Shown in pieces: positions 7,100 through 12,704 of a DNA stretch of 26,667 nucleotides; within the stretch, counting starts at the first letter, position 1, and each line of letters opens with the position of its first letter. Made by a program: the position numbers and the translations under genes. The notes under the pieces were generated by a model that did no database searches, was not told the DNA's origin, and saw only the letters and a list, made by a program, of their open reading frames with translations. Source of the DNA: a virus. The stretch spans positions 1-26,667 of IMG/VR virus record IMGVR_UViG_3300021197_001849; one strand, written 5' to 3'.

Positions 7100-7758
7100 T
7101 AGCTAAATTAATAAGTTATAGTCAGTCAGCCATAGATCCAGAATTTAGTGATTGGGATTGTAAAGATCTTATAGCGTATGCAGCTAGAGTATCTAATCCT
7201 GATAACCAATTGAATAAAGAGACAGTCGATAAGCTGCTAGGATATCTTATTAAGCATAAGCATTGGTCTCCTTTCGAAATGGCTAGTGCTTGTATTGAGA
7301 TTAATACAACAAGAGATATAGCTAGACAGATACTCAGACATAGAAGTTTTAGTTTCCAAGAGTTTAGTCAAAGATATGCTAATCCAGTAGAGGAGTTACA
7401 ATTTGTTACCAGAGAAGCGCGAATGCAAGACACTAAGAATAGACAAAATAGTATCGAAGTTGATGACGAAGATCTCCAACTCCATTGGGAAAGAGAACAA
7501 AGACGAGTCTTATGGATGTGTAAGCAAGTATACCAACAAGCTATCAAAAAAGGAATAGCCAAAGAAGTAGCACGAGCTGTCTTACCAGAAGGATTGACTA
7601 CATCTAGATTATACATGAACGGAACTATTAGATCTTGGATACATTTTATCGAGTTAAGATCAGCTAATGGAACTCAGAAAGAATGTCAAGATGTAGCTAT
7701 CGCTTGTGCTCATGCTATCCATAAAATATTCCCTAAAGAATTATACAGCCATGACTGA
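7096..7758 (+). CDS. thyX: flavin-dependent thymidylate synthase ThyX
   Basis: This encodes 220 residues. The ThyX signature RHRxxSxxxxSxR is present as RHRSFSFQEFSQR at residues 81-93. The upstream HKHWSPFE segment and the downstream LPEGLTTSRLYMNGTIRSW, with its nucleotide-binding Ser/Arg, also fit. ThyX converts dUMP to dTMP using methylenetetrahydrofolate, FAD and NADPH, and supplies thymidylate for phage replication. The length fits the family (about 210-250). It overlaps the previous gene by 4 nt and the next by 8 nt. A phage enzyme for dTMP suits a highly AT-rich genome. Confidence 0.97.
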   Translation: MIAKLISYSQSAIDPEFSDWDCKDLIAYAARVSNPDNQLNKETVDKLLGYLIKHKHWSPFEMASACIEINTTRDIARQILRHRSFSFQEFSQRYANPVEELQFVTREARMQDTKNRQNSIEVDDEDLQLHWEREQRRVLWMCKQVYQQAIKKGIAKEVARAVLPEGLTTSRLYMNGTIRSWIHFIELRSANGTQKECQDVAIACAHAIHKIFPKELYSHD

Positions 7759-7987
7759 AGCTGAAATGCTACAAGGTTTCGTTAAACAACTAGCCATATG
7801 CGAGTTCTATTCGCTTCACACTATCCTTCCGCAAGAATTACAGACTCAATGTTTAGAGGTCAGTAATTATATGAGAGTAGATTACTTTGATAGCAATTAT
7901 AAGTTATTCGTAGAATGGTGGGATAAGACAATTGTACCCTTAGTAGAGCAGCTTCAAGCCGCTTATGAAAGGAATGAATCAATATGA
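7751..7987 (+). CDS. small hypothetical protein
   Basis: This encodes 78 residues from the ATG at 7751, inside the end of thyX. A longer start at 7706 would overlap thyX by over 50 nt and has no ribosome site. The protein is soluble, acidic and helical, with aromatic clusters (CEFYSLHTIL, LFVEWWDKTI). No family is recognised. It ends overlapping the next start (ATGA). Confidence 0.75.
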   Translation: MTEAEMLQGFVKQLAICEFYSLHTILPQELQTQCLEVSNYMRVDYFDSNYKLFVEWWDKTIVPLVEQLQAAYERNESI

Positions 7988-8175
7988 CAGATGCCGAAAG
8001 AAAAGAATGTTATAAGATGTTTTATATGGTTAAAGGTCATATAGGATGCACCGACTGGCAAGATAAAGACTTAGAGTCTATGAGAGATTCTTACTTTAAA
8101 CGATTATGGTATAATGAAGAGGCTTACATATATGCGCAAGGATTCGAAGAAGCATACTCCAATTTACACAATTGA
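7984..8175 (+). CDS. small hypothetical protein
   Basis: This encodes 63 residues, Tyr- and acid-rich (DKDLESMRDSYFKRLWYNEEAYIYAQGFEEAY), probably helical. No family is recognised. It overlaps the previous gene by 4 nt, and its last 44 nt overlap the Smr-domain gene in another frame. That overlap is longer than elsewhere in the run and suggests the Smr gene may use an even later start. Confidence 0.7.
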   Translation: MTDAERKECYKMFYMVKGHIGCTDWQDKDLESMRDSYFKRLWYNEEAYIYAQGFEEAYSNLHN

Positions 8176-8380
8176 CTTACATGGATATGGAGTACATTTC
8201 GCATGGATGCGACTCAAAGACCAACTCGATGTGGCTAAACAAAGAGAGTATAAAGACGTTAGAGTCATATATGGACATGGTCAGATGAAGCTAGAAATAG
8301 AGAAATGGCTAGAAGCATTACCAGTAAGACGAGTGAAGCTTTCAGACGATAAAGGAAGCCTAACGGCTAGATTGCTATGA
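8132..8380 (+). CDS. stand-alone Smr-domain protein
   Basis: This encodes 82 residues from the ATG at 8132, with GAGG about 10 nt upstream; an ATG at 8114 is possible but has no ribosome site. TIDLHGYGVHFAWMRLKD matches the LDLHG motif that opens Smr domains. VRVIYGHGQMKLEIEKWL matches the HGxG motif and following helix, and SLTARLL forms the last strand. Smr domains, found at the end of MutS2 and in free proteins, have endonuclease or branched-DNA/RNA binding activity. A free phage form could nick DNA or cut RNA. It is coupled to the next gene by ATGA. Confidence 0.85.
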   Translation: MRKDSKKHTPIYTIDLHGYGVHFAWMRLKDQLDVAKQREYKDVRVIYGHGQMKLEIEKWLEALPVRRVKLSDDKGSLTARLL

Positions 8381-8589
8381 AATGGAAAGAGTTCCAAGAG
8401 ACAATAGACTTAGATCCAGCTGAAAGACTATGGGAATACGATGGTGATGGCGTTAGAATATACAAGTTAGAATGTGGATTCCAAGGTAAAACACCATGGG
8501 ACGGTGGTTACGCTTATTGGTTATTAAGATACGGACATGACTGGATACCCGAAGAAGACGTAATATTCGAGAAGAATAAGAAGATATAA
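8377..8589 (+). CDS. small hypothetical protein
   Basis: This encodes a 70-residue acidic protein rich in Trp, Tyr and Gly (WEYDGDGVRIYKLECGF, WDGGYAYWLLRYGHDW), suggesting a compact beta-rich fold. No family is recognised. Its start overlaps the Smr gene stop (ATGA), and it ends 1 nt before another short ORF. Function unknown. Confidence 0.72.
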   Translation: MKWKEFQETIDLDPAERLWEYDGDGVRIYKLECGFQGKTPWDGGYAYWLLRYGHDWIPEEDVIFEKNKKI

Positions 8590-8590
8590 G

Positions 8591-8698
8591 ATGGAAGATG
8601 TAGCTCTATTCATGTGGAGAAAGCAATTAGTTAAGTATATCTGTATTAATAATTACAGTCCAAAGCATGCTCTACACCATTTATTAAACGTTTCATAA
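8591..8698 (+). CDS. very short ORF, 35 residues
   Basis: The ATG at 8591 follows the preceding TAA by 1 nt, and the frame is open to TAA at 8696-8698. The peptide has Lys/His-rich helices (MWRKQLVKYI, KHALHHLLNV) and no signal peptide. Tight spacing supports it being the last gene of the run; no clear ribosome site is visible. Downstream DNA is noncoding. Function unknown. Confidence 0.5.
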   Translation: MEDVALFMWRKQLVKYICINNYSPKHALHHLLNVS

Positions 8699-8739
8699 TC
8701 ATTTTAATTACATTTAAAAACATTAAAATAAACATAGGT

Positions 8740-8924
8740 AGCTGTGTGTATACCGTACGTAGAATAGGGGAATATACGGTGTTATCCTCTTGTAATCTTG
8801 TTAGTGGTTAAGGGAGCGCATGCTGAGACCCTGGGCAAAACCACTGTAAACGCTGTGTAAGAACTGTCTCATACTAATATTATAGCGAAAAACCCGAAAA
8901 AAGTTGGGTTTAGAGCCCTTTTTT
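8740..8924 (+). ncRNA. structured noncoding RNA candidate with predicted pseudoknot
   Basis: No gene fits 8699-8979, but the sequence folds extensively. Stem 1 is 8750-8757 with 8775-8782 (core ACCGTA/TACGGT). Its loop AGGGGA (8766-8771) can pair with TCCTCT (8785-8790), making an H-type pseudoknot. Next come AGTGGTT/AACCACT (8803-8809 with 8839-8845), enclosing AGGG/CCCT and a small AGC-GCAT-GCT hairpin. CGCTGTG/TATAGCG (8851-8857 with 8881-8887) follows, then terminator elements at 8890-8924. It could be a trans-acting RNA or a leader. CTGAGACCC recalls part of a TPP riboswitch, but the other conserved pieces are missing. Only an AT-rich TAAAAT (8724-8729) suggests a promoter. Confidence 0.5.
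8890..8924 (+). terminator. terminator with two competing hairpins
   Basis: AAACCCGA (8890-8897) pairs with TTGGGTTT (8904-8911). Alternatively GGGTT (8906-8910) pairs with AGCCC (8914-8918), directly before six U (8919-8924). The two stems share GGGTT, so they exclude each other, as in attenuators. The second, followed by the U-run, would terminate the structured RNA. The tail AGAGCCCTTTTTTAGTTG is repeated after pstS. Confidence 0.65.
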
Positions 8925-8926
8925 AG

Positions 8927-8955
8927 TTGCCTTTTGGTTAAAAAGTTCCGATAAT
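8927..8955 (+). promoter_or_regulatory. sigma70 early promoter (cassette copy 1)
   Basis: TTGCCT (8927-8932), a 17-bp spacer, then GATAAT (8950-8955). The spacer start TTTGG and the downstream AAAGATAAT are shared with the copies at 9103, 9479 and 10536. It drives the small ORF at 8980. Confidence 0.75.
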
Positions 8956-8979
8956 AAAGATAATGAAAGGGAAGTTAAA

Positions 8980-9093
8980 ATGAAAAATTTATTAGCAGTT
9001 ATAGGTATTATTAGTTGTATCGCCATAGTGGGCCTCGTAGAGGATCCTTGTACTACAGAGGGTTTGCCGGTAGGTTGTATGGAAAAAAAGTAA
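8980..9093 (+). CDS. 37-residue membrane or secreted peptide
   Basis: The ATG at 8980 has GAAAGGGAAG upstream and a complete sigma70 promoter 24 nt before it, and the frame ends at TAA 9091-9093. The peptide has a hydrophobic N-terminus (LLAVIGIISCIAIVGLV) followed by EDPCTTEGLPVGCMEKK, with two cysteines near the end. It could be a single-span membrane peptide or a secreted miniprotein. A dedicated promoter directly upstream and another directly downstream argue that it is a real early gene. No family is recognised. Confidence 0.65.
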   Translation: MKNLLAVIGIISCIAIVGLVEDPCTTEGLPVGCMEKK

Positions 9094-9102
9094 AAAAAGT
9101 AG

Positions 9103-9131
9103 TTGCCTTCTGGTTAAAAAGAAGCCATAAT
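9103..9131 (+). promoter_or_regulatory. sigma70 early promoter (cassette copy 2)
   Basis: TTGCCT (9103-9108), a 17-bp spacer, CATAAT (9126-9131). A second TATAAT follows at 9136-9141 within AAAGTATAATAAGAAA, a block shared with the copy at 10536. It drives the gene at 9162. Confidence 0.8.
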
Positions 9132-9161
9132 AAAGTATAATAAGAAATAAGGAGAAATAAA

Positions 9162-9470
9162 TTGTTATTAAAAGATCTTAAAGACATTCAAATTCTTAAT
9201 CAGCATGATGTACTAGCTCAAGGTATTTACTGTTACGAAGAGCAGATTCCTGTAGAGGTTGAAGATGTTAATTATATGAATAAAGAAGGTGAAGGTGTAT
9301 ATTCAATATTGTCTGGTACTAGAGGCGAGTATGAGATCGAGAAGATCACTGACGAAAAGATGCTTAACTCAGATATAAATGACTACGTGATGACTGAGGA
9401 AGAGTATGAAGAATCATGCGAAAGAGGAGACGAATGCGCAACTGATTACTTTTATTATAAACAATTTTAA
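9162..9470 (+). CDS. acidic hypothetical early protein (TTG start)
   Basis: This encodes 102 residues starting at TTG 9162, with AAGGAG at 9149-9154, 7 nt upstream. The protein is strongly acidic, especially in the C-terminal half (MTEEEYEESCERGDECATDYF), with no membrane segment. Small acidic early proteins of T-even-like phages often bind host proteins or mimic DNA, but nothing here identifies a target. It has its own promoter and is followed directly by the next promoter copy. Confidence 0.78.
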   Translation: MLLKDLKDIQILNQHDVLAQGIYCYEEQIPVEVEDVNYMNKEGEGVYSILSGTRGEYEIEKITDEKMLNSDINDYVMTEEEYEESCERGDECATDYFYYKQF

Positions 9471-9478
9471 AATAACAG

Positions 9479-9507
9479 TTGCCTTTTGGCTAAAAATAGG
9501 TTATAAT
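9479..9507 (+). promoter_or_regulatory. sigma70 early promoter (cassette copy 3)
   Basis: TTGCCT (9479-9484), a 17-bp spacer starting TTTGGCTAAAAA, consensus TATAAT (9502-9507), then GAAGTATAAGAA. It precedes the gene at 9547 and probably also serves the sigma factor gene. Confidence 0.82.
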
Positions 9508-9546
9508 GAAGTATAAGAATTAGAAATAAGCATTAAGGAGAATAAA

Positions 9547-9786
9547 ATGCAAAATGTAGAATTTAAATTAAACGATAAACTAGTTGTTGACGTAGAGATC
9601 GACAATATTGATATGGCGGATTATCCAGATTTCGTAGATGCTTATATCAGTGAAGCTAAGTTTAAGGATTCTAATAAGTTGTTGTCAGATAACGAATTAG
9701 CCGACCTTCAGGAGCAGAATCCTGATAGTTACTTCGAAGCTCTCAATGATGAGATGTTAAGTATTTGCGATAGACATTATAGTTAA
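9547..9786 (+). CDS. acidic hypothetical early protein
   Basis: This encodes 79 residues, highly acidic (DVEIDNIDMADYPDFVDAYI), with no membrane segment. The start has AAGGAG at 9535-9540. It ends 13 nt before the sigma factor gene, and both probably share the promoter at 9479. No family is recognised. Its charge and size resemble the preceding protein, but the sequences do not obviously align. Confidence 0.78.
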   Translation: MQNVEFKLNDKLVVDVEIDNIDMADYPDFVDAYISEAKFKDSNKLLSDNELADLQEQNPDSYFEALNDEMLSICDRHYS

Positions 9787-9799
9787 GGAAAGGTATATT

Positions 9800-10315
9800 A
9801 TGAAAAAAGTAAAAATCCCACAGGGAAATCCAACGACTGCTGACGAAGCCGTCAGACAATGTACTCCTCTAGTAAAGACTCTAGTTAAGAAGTGGATGCG
9901 AAACCATTATGGTGACTATGATGATCTTATGCAATCAGGTTATTGCGGAGTCATGCATGCTTATGGTAAATTTGACTTTAAGAAGAATGTTAAGTTCACT
10001 ACGTATGCATACTTCTGGATTAGAGCGTATGTAAGACTATGCGCTCTGGGTAACTGGCATGTAATGAATCATAGTGCTAGATTAGATAAGGTAGAATGGA
10101 TGGCCGAGAGTAATAACAATCCTAATGATATGTTTCGCTTCGCTAACTATATGAACGAGAGAAGGAAGATGGACTCAGACGAGCAGCAGCTTCTAGATTG
10201 GAGAGCAGAAGGTTATACGTATAGTGAGATACAAGAGATGACTGGTGCTTCTAACTTAGGTATGGTTAGAAAGAAGTGTATGGAGTTAGTAGATAGAATA
10301 GAGAAGGTAGAGTAA
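9800..10315 (+). CDS. 55: sigma70-family factor, gp55-like
   Basis: This encodes 171 residues. DYDDLMQSGYCGVMHAYGKF and VKFTTYAYFWIRAYVR (about residues 40-78) correspond to sigma region 2, which binds the core polymerase coiled coil and the -10 element. The later EGYTYSEIQEMTGASN (about 134-149) looks like a region 4-type helix-turn-helix. T4 gp55 (185 residues) is a region-2 sigma that recognises TATAAATA and works with gp33 and the sliding clamp. A gp33 homologue and TATAAATA sites in this window support the same job here. No clear hydrophobic clamp-binding tail is visible at the C-terminus. It follows the small gene at 9547 by 13 nt. Confidence 0.85.
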   Translation: MKKVKIPQGNPTTADEAVRQCTPLVKTLVKKWMRNHYGDYDDLMQSGYCGVMHAYGKFDFKKNVKFTTYAYFWIRAYVRLCALGNWHVMNHSARLDKVEWMAESNNNPNDMFRFANYMNERRKMDSDEQQLLDWRAEGYTYSEIQEMTGASNLGMVRKKCMELVDRIEKVE

Positions 10316-10316
10316 A

Positions 10317-10335
10317 GAGCCCCCGAAGGGGGCTC
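10317..10335 (+). terminator. GC-rich hairpin after the sigma gene
   Basis: GAGCCCCC and GGGGGCTC form a perfect 8-bp stem with loop GAA, 1 nt after the sigma factor stop. No U-run follows, so it may be a 3' stabiliser, a weak terminator or the first stem of the structured region downstream. Confidence 0.55.
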
Positions 10336-10500
10336 CACGGTGGATGCAGCCACGGGTGTCGTTAAATAAGCGCTGCATCCTCCTTGGGGTCTCTATATAG
10401 GGCAGGGTAGTGTTTCGCGCCCACACCGCGATCGACACCAGCGGCGGTAACAAGCAAGCGCAAAAAAGGTTCAAAACACGCAGTCTCGGAATTTTTTCCC
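10317..10500 (+). ncRNA. GC-rich structured intergenic RNA candidate with predicted pseudoknot
   Basis: This gene-free stretch is far more GC-rich than the surrounding phage DNA. Beyond the first hairpin, GGATGCAGC (10342-10350) pairs perfectly with GCTGCATCC (10372-10380). The enclosed loop contains GGTGTCG (10355-10361), exactly complementary to CGACACC (10433-10439), so a 7-bp pseudoknot or long-range contact is possible. TCGCG/CGCGA (10415-10419 with 10427-10431) makes a further hairpin. A T6 run (10492-10497) near the end could mark a 3' end. In an AT-rich genome, isolated GC-rich intergenic DNA with nested pairing is a classic sign of a functional RNA. I do not recognise a known class. 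Minus-strand ORFs here are judged spurious. Confidence 0.5.
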
Positions 10501-10513
10501 GCGCAAAAAAAAG

Positions 10514-10533
10514 TGCAGAAAGTTGCAGAAAGT
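10514..10533 (+). repeat. tandem 10-bp repeat upstream of a promoter
   Basis: TGCAGAAAGT occurs twice in tandem (10514-10523, 10524-10533), ending 2 nt before the -35 TTGCCT. The spacing of one helical turn and the position suit a binding site for an activator or repressor. Confidence 0.6.
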
Positions 10534-10535
10534 AG

Positions 10536-10564
10536 TTGCCTTATGGCGCAGAAGTTCATATAAT
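10536..10564 (+). promoter_or_regulatory. sigma70 early promoter (cassette copy 4)
   Basis: TTGCCT (10536-10541), a 17-bp spacer starting TATGG, consensus TATAAT (10559-10564), then AAAGTATAATAAGAAA as in copy 2. It drives the operon from 10601. Confidence 0.82.
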
Positions 10565-10600
10565 AAAGTATAATAAGAAAACAATAGAAGGAAGTATATT

Positions 10601-10828
10601 ATGAAAGTAGAATTTTTAACCGAACTATATCTAGGACGCATCTATAAGGATAAGTACATGACTGATCCATTCGTTATATGCACTGGTATGGGTTCTTCTG
10701 AGGACGCTTCAATAGAAGAAGCATTCAAGCATCTTAAGGATCATTATACTGATTTCGCTCCTAATCAGGTAGCTAAGATAGAGACTTATCAGGTACCTCA
10801 GTGGTACTCAGAGCAGGAGTTAGCGTAA
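10601..10828 (+). CDS. small hypothetical early protein
   Basis: This encodes a 75-residue soluble protein (MKVEFLTELYLGRIYKDKYM at the N-terminus, SIEEAFKHLKDHY helix later). GAAGGAAG upstream is the ribosome site. It is the first gene after promoter copy 4 and is coupled to the next gene by TAATG. No family is recognised. Confidence 0.78.
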   Translation: MKVEFLTELYLGRIYKDKYMTDPFVICTGMGSSEDASIEEAFKHLKDHYTDFAPNQVAKIETYQVPQWYSEQELA

Positions 10829-10992
10829 TGAAGATAGTAGGTGCGAATACAGTATTGGCTAGAGAGATGGATTTTCTTGGTCTTACGAAGAAAGAGTTGT
10901 TCATTATGATACAGCGTAATCCTTACGCATTCTCAAACAGAACGATAGAAGCATATAAAGTAGCAGTTCAGGAGGAAAAGGCTAATGGATAA
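10828..10992 (+). CDS. 54-residue hypothetical protein
   Basis: The start at 10828 overlaps the previous stop (TAATG); an in-frame start at 10801 would intrude on the upstream gene. LGLTKKELFIMIQRNPYAFSNRTIEAYKVA reads like a short helix-turn-helix, similar in style to small regulators. This is only a pattern impression. It overlaps the next gene by 8 nt, with AGGAGG inside its 3' end serving that gene. Confidence 0.68.
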   Translation: MKIVGANTVLAREMDFLGLTKKELFIMIQRNPYAFSNRTIEAYKVAVQEEKANG

Positions 10993-11224
10993 TAGAATAA
11001 AGATTAATATAGATGGTCCGCAAGGTAACGCGTATGCTCTTATGGGTATCGCTAAAGAGTTAGCAGAGGTAAGAGAGTTAGATGTTAAGCCTATTCTCGA
11101 AGAGATGACTTCAGCTGATTACAATAATCTGTTACTGACTTTCATTAACTACTTCGGTGACTTGTGCGAGATAGTGCGAGACGGTACTTATAGTGAATTC
11201 GCACAGGAGGGTCTCAATGATTAG
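10985..11224 (+). CDS. small hypothetical protein
   Basis: This encodes 79 residues, starting at the ATG 10985 with AGGAGG about 9 nt upstream. IKINIDGPQGNAYALMGIAKELAEVREL, then a helical C-terminus (YNNLLLTFINYFGDLCEIV). The GPQGNAY segment looks like a conserved glycine turn before a helix, but there is no P-loop and no family is recognised. It overlaps the next gene by 8 nt. Confidence 0.75.
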   Translation: MDNRIKINIDGPQGNAYALMGIAKELAEVRELDVKPILEEMTSADYNNLLLTFINYFGDLCEIVRDGTYSEFAQEGLND

Positions 11225-11417
11225 AGCATTGTTCTGGGCCGGTTTAGGTTTTTCTGCTTATTATCTGTATAATAATCCTAATGACTTCGATGGTCTCGCT
11301 AACGCTGTGATAGGTACTATTCACTCGTTTGCTTCTTTTATAGCTGATCTTACAGCTAGTGGTATAGGTGAGGTCGATAAGTTGATCAAGCAATCTGCCA
11401 TGTCCGCTCCAGCATAA
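11217..11417 (+). CDS. small membrane protein
   Basis: This encodes 66 residues from the ATG at 11217, preceded by AGGAGG (11205-11210); an ORF start at 11193 has no such site. The N-terminus (ALFWAGLGFSAYYLY) is a likely membrane segment. A second hydrophobic stretch (VIGTIHSFASFIADLTASGI) may be amphipathic. It could be an inner-membrane peptide made early in infection. The TAA lies within CATAAATA, one mismatch from the late promoter octamer, just upstream of the radical SAM gene. Confidence 0.72.
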   Translation: MIRALFWAGLGFSAYYLYNNPNDFDGLANAVIGTIHSFASFIADLTASGIGEVDKLIKQSAMSAPA

Positions 11418-11445
11418 ATATAATCTGCAATGCTAAGGAATACCC

Positions 11446-12597
11446 GTGAGTAACTGTATATGGATTGATAATGGAATGTGCGTTTCCGCTTTTGGAAAAG
11501 CTGTATTCTGTTGTATGATTCATGATCAAGGTATGAGTGTTGCTGATGATCTTTCCACTTATAACGAACGAATGATGGCTGAACGGTCTAAACCTAAGAC
11601 TGATGGTTGGTTAGATGCATGCGGTTCTTGTAAAAAGAAAGAAGATAGTGGTGCTACGTCTCGTCGTATGCGATATATTGATAAAGTCGATAAGTGGGGT
11701 CAAGCTAGAATCAAAAAAGGTAAGATACAGTTTCTAGATATATCGTTCGGTAATACCTGTAATCAAATGTGTAGTATGTGCTCTTCTGCATTCTCTTCTA
11801 AATGGTTAAAGAGAGATAAGAAGATGCTAGACACCGGAATCACATTCCGGGATAATAGTAAATCACAACACGGGTCATTACATGTTCCTGAAGCGTGGCA
11901 TCTTAGTCGAGAGAAGCTAGACGAGATATTATCAATGGTGGACGAGGACACTATTCAATGTGATATTAAAGGTGGTGAACCTCTCTATGATAAGATGTTT
12001 GAATACTTCTGTAAAGGTTTGATAGAAAGATCTCCTAGAATAAGAATATCGGTATCTACTAACTTGACCAAACTGTCGGACGAGCGTTTGGAGTTTATTA
12101 AGACTATGCCTGAAGCGCAATTTGGTTTATCTATAGACGGTATCGGTAAGACTTACGAGTTTGTTAGAGGGTGGCACGATTGGAATATAGTAGACAGGAA
12201 TACAAGACGATTAGCACAAGCTATTGACGGTGTAAGACAGAAGATTAGTATAAACTTTACTCTAATGAGATATAATATGGATCAGTTACCGGCTGTTTAT
12301 GATTACTTAGAAGATGTAGCTAAAGAATCAGGTCACAGACTAAATTTATACTTAGGTCAGATAGCTACTAGTCCTAGATCTATGAGTCCAGCTGCAGCTG
12401 ATCCTAAGATGGTACTAGTAGCATTAGAAGGTATCGACTATGTTAGAAACAAGAAGTCAAAACATGTTAGTCATGCATTATTAGATTCATTAGAAAATTA
12501 TTGTTATTCAATCTTAGATAACAGACCTCAAATACCTCAAAACCTAATTGACAATGCTCATAAGATTATGGTTGAAGAGAGAGGCTTTGAGCTGTAA
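11446..12597 (+). CDS. radical SAM protein, twitch-domain type (second copy)
   Basis: This encodes 383 residues from GTG 11446, preceded by AAGGA. The CxxxCxxC motif is at C105, C109 and C112 (NTCNQMCSMCSS), with KGGEPLYD as the GGE SAM motif and FGLSIDG later. Extra N-terminal cysteines (CC at 22-23, C59 and C62) sit in the same order as in the protein at 930-2069, so the two are paralogous in architecture. The substrate is unknown. It ends 1 nt before the Pho box of pstS and may be transcribed late from the CATAAATA at 11413-11420. Confidence 0.9.
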   Translation: MSNCIWIDNGMCVSAFGKAVFCCMIHDQGMSVADDLSTYNERMMAERSKPKTDGWLDACGSCKKKEDSGATSRRMRYIDKVDKWGQARIKKGKIQFLDISFGNTCNQMCSMCSSAFSSKWLKRDKKMLDTGITFRDNSKSQHGSLHVPEAWHLSREKLDEILSMVDEDTIQCDIKGGEPLYDKMFEYFCKGLIERSPRIRISVSTNLTKLSDERLEFIKTMPEAQFGLSIDGIGKTYEFVRGWHDWNIVDRNTRRLAQAIDGVRQKISINFTLMRYNMDQLPAVYDYLEDVAKESGHRLNLYLGQIATSPRSMSPAAADPKMVLVALEGIDYVRNKKSKHVSHALLDSLENYCYSILDNRPQIPQNLIDNAHKIMVEERGFEL

Positions 12598-12598
12598 A

Positions 12599-12626
12599 CT
12601 TCATAAAACTTTCATATAACTTTAAA
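12599..12626 (+). promoter_or_regulatory. Pho-box-like operator upstream of pstS
   Basis: Three direct repeats, CTTCAT (12599), CTTTCAT (12609) and CTTTAAA (12620), are spaced 10-11 bp apart with AT-rich linkers. This is the geometry of PhoB-binding Pho boxes (CTGTCAT units). The AT-rich DNA that follows (TATAAC, TATATC) can supply a -10. It suggests host PhoB control of pstS under phosphate limitation. Confidence 0.7.
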
Positions 12627-12704
12627 ATATCTCATTATAACTATATCATATACAAGTCTATTAATTGGTATATTAATATAATATTAAATTTCATGGAGAA
12701 ATAA

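Noticed and set aside
8815-8835. Resemblance of CTGAGACCC to a TPP riboswitch core
   Set aside because: The other conserved TPP elements are absent and no thiamine gene follows.
10286-10559. Two overlapping minus-strand ORFs in the GC-rich intergenic region
   Set aside because: Cys/Pro/Arg-rich translations, no ribosome sites, opposite to neighbouring transcription, and the DNA is better explained by RNA pairing.
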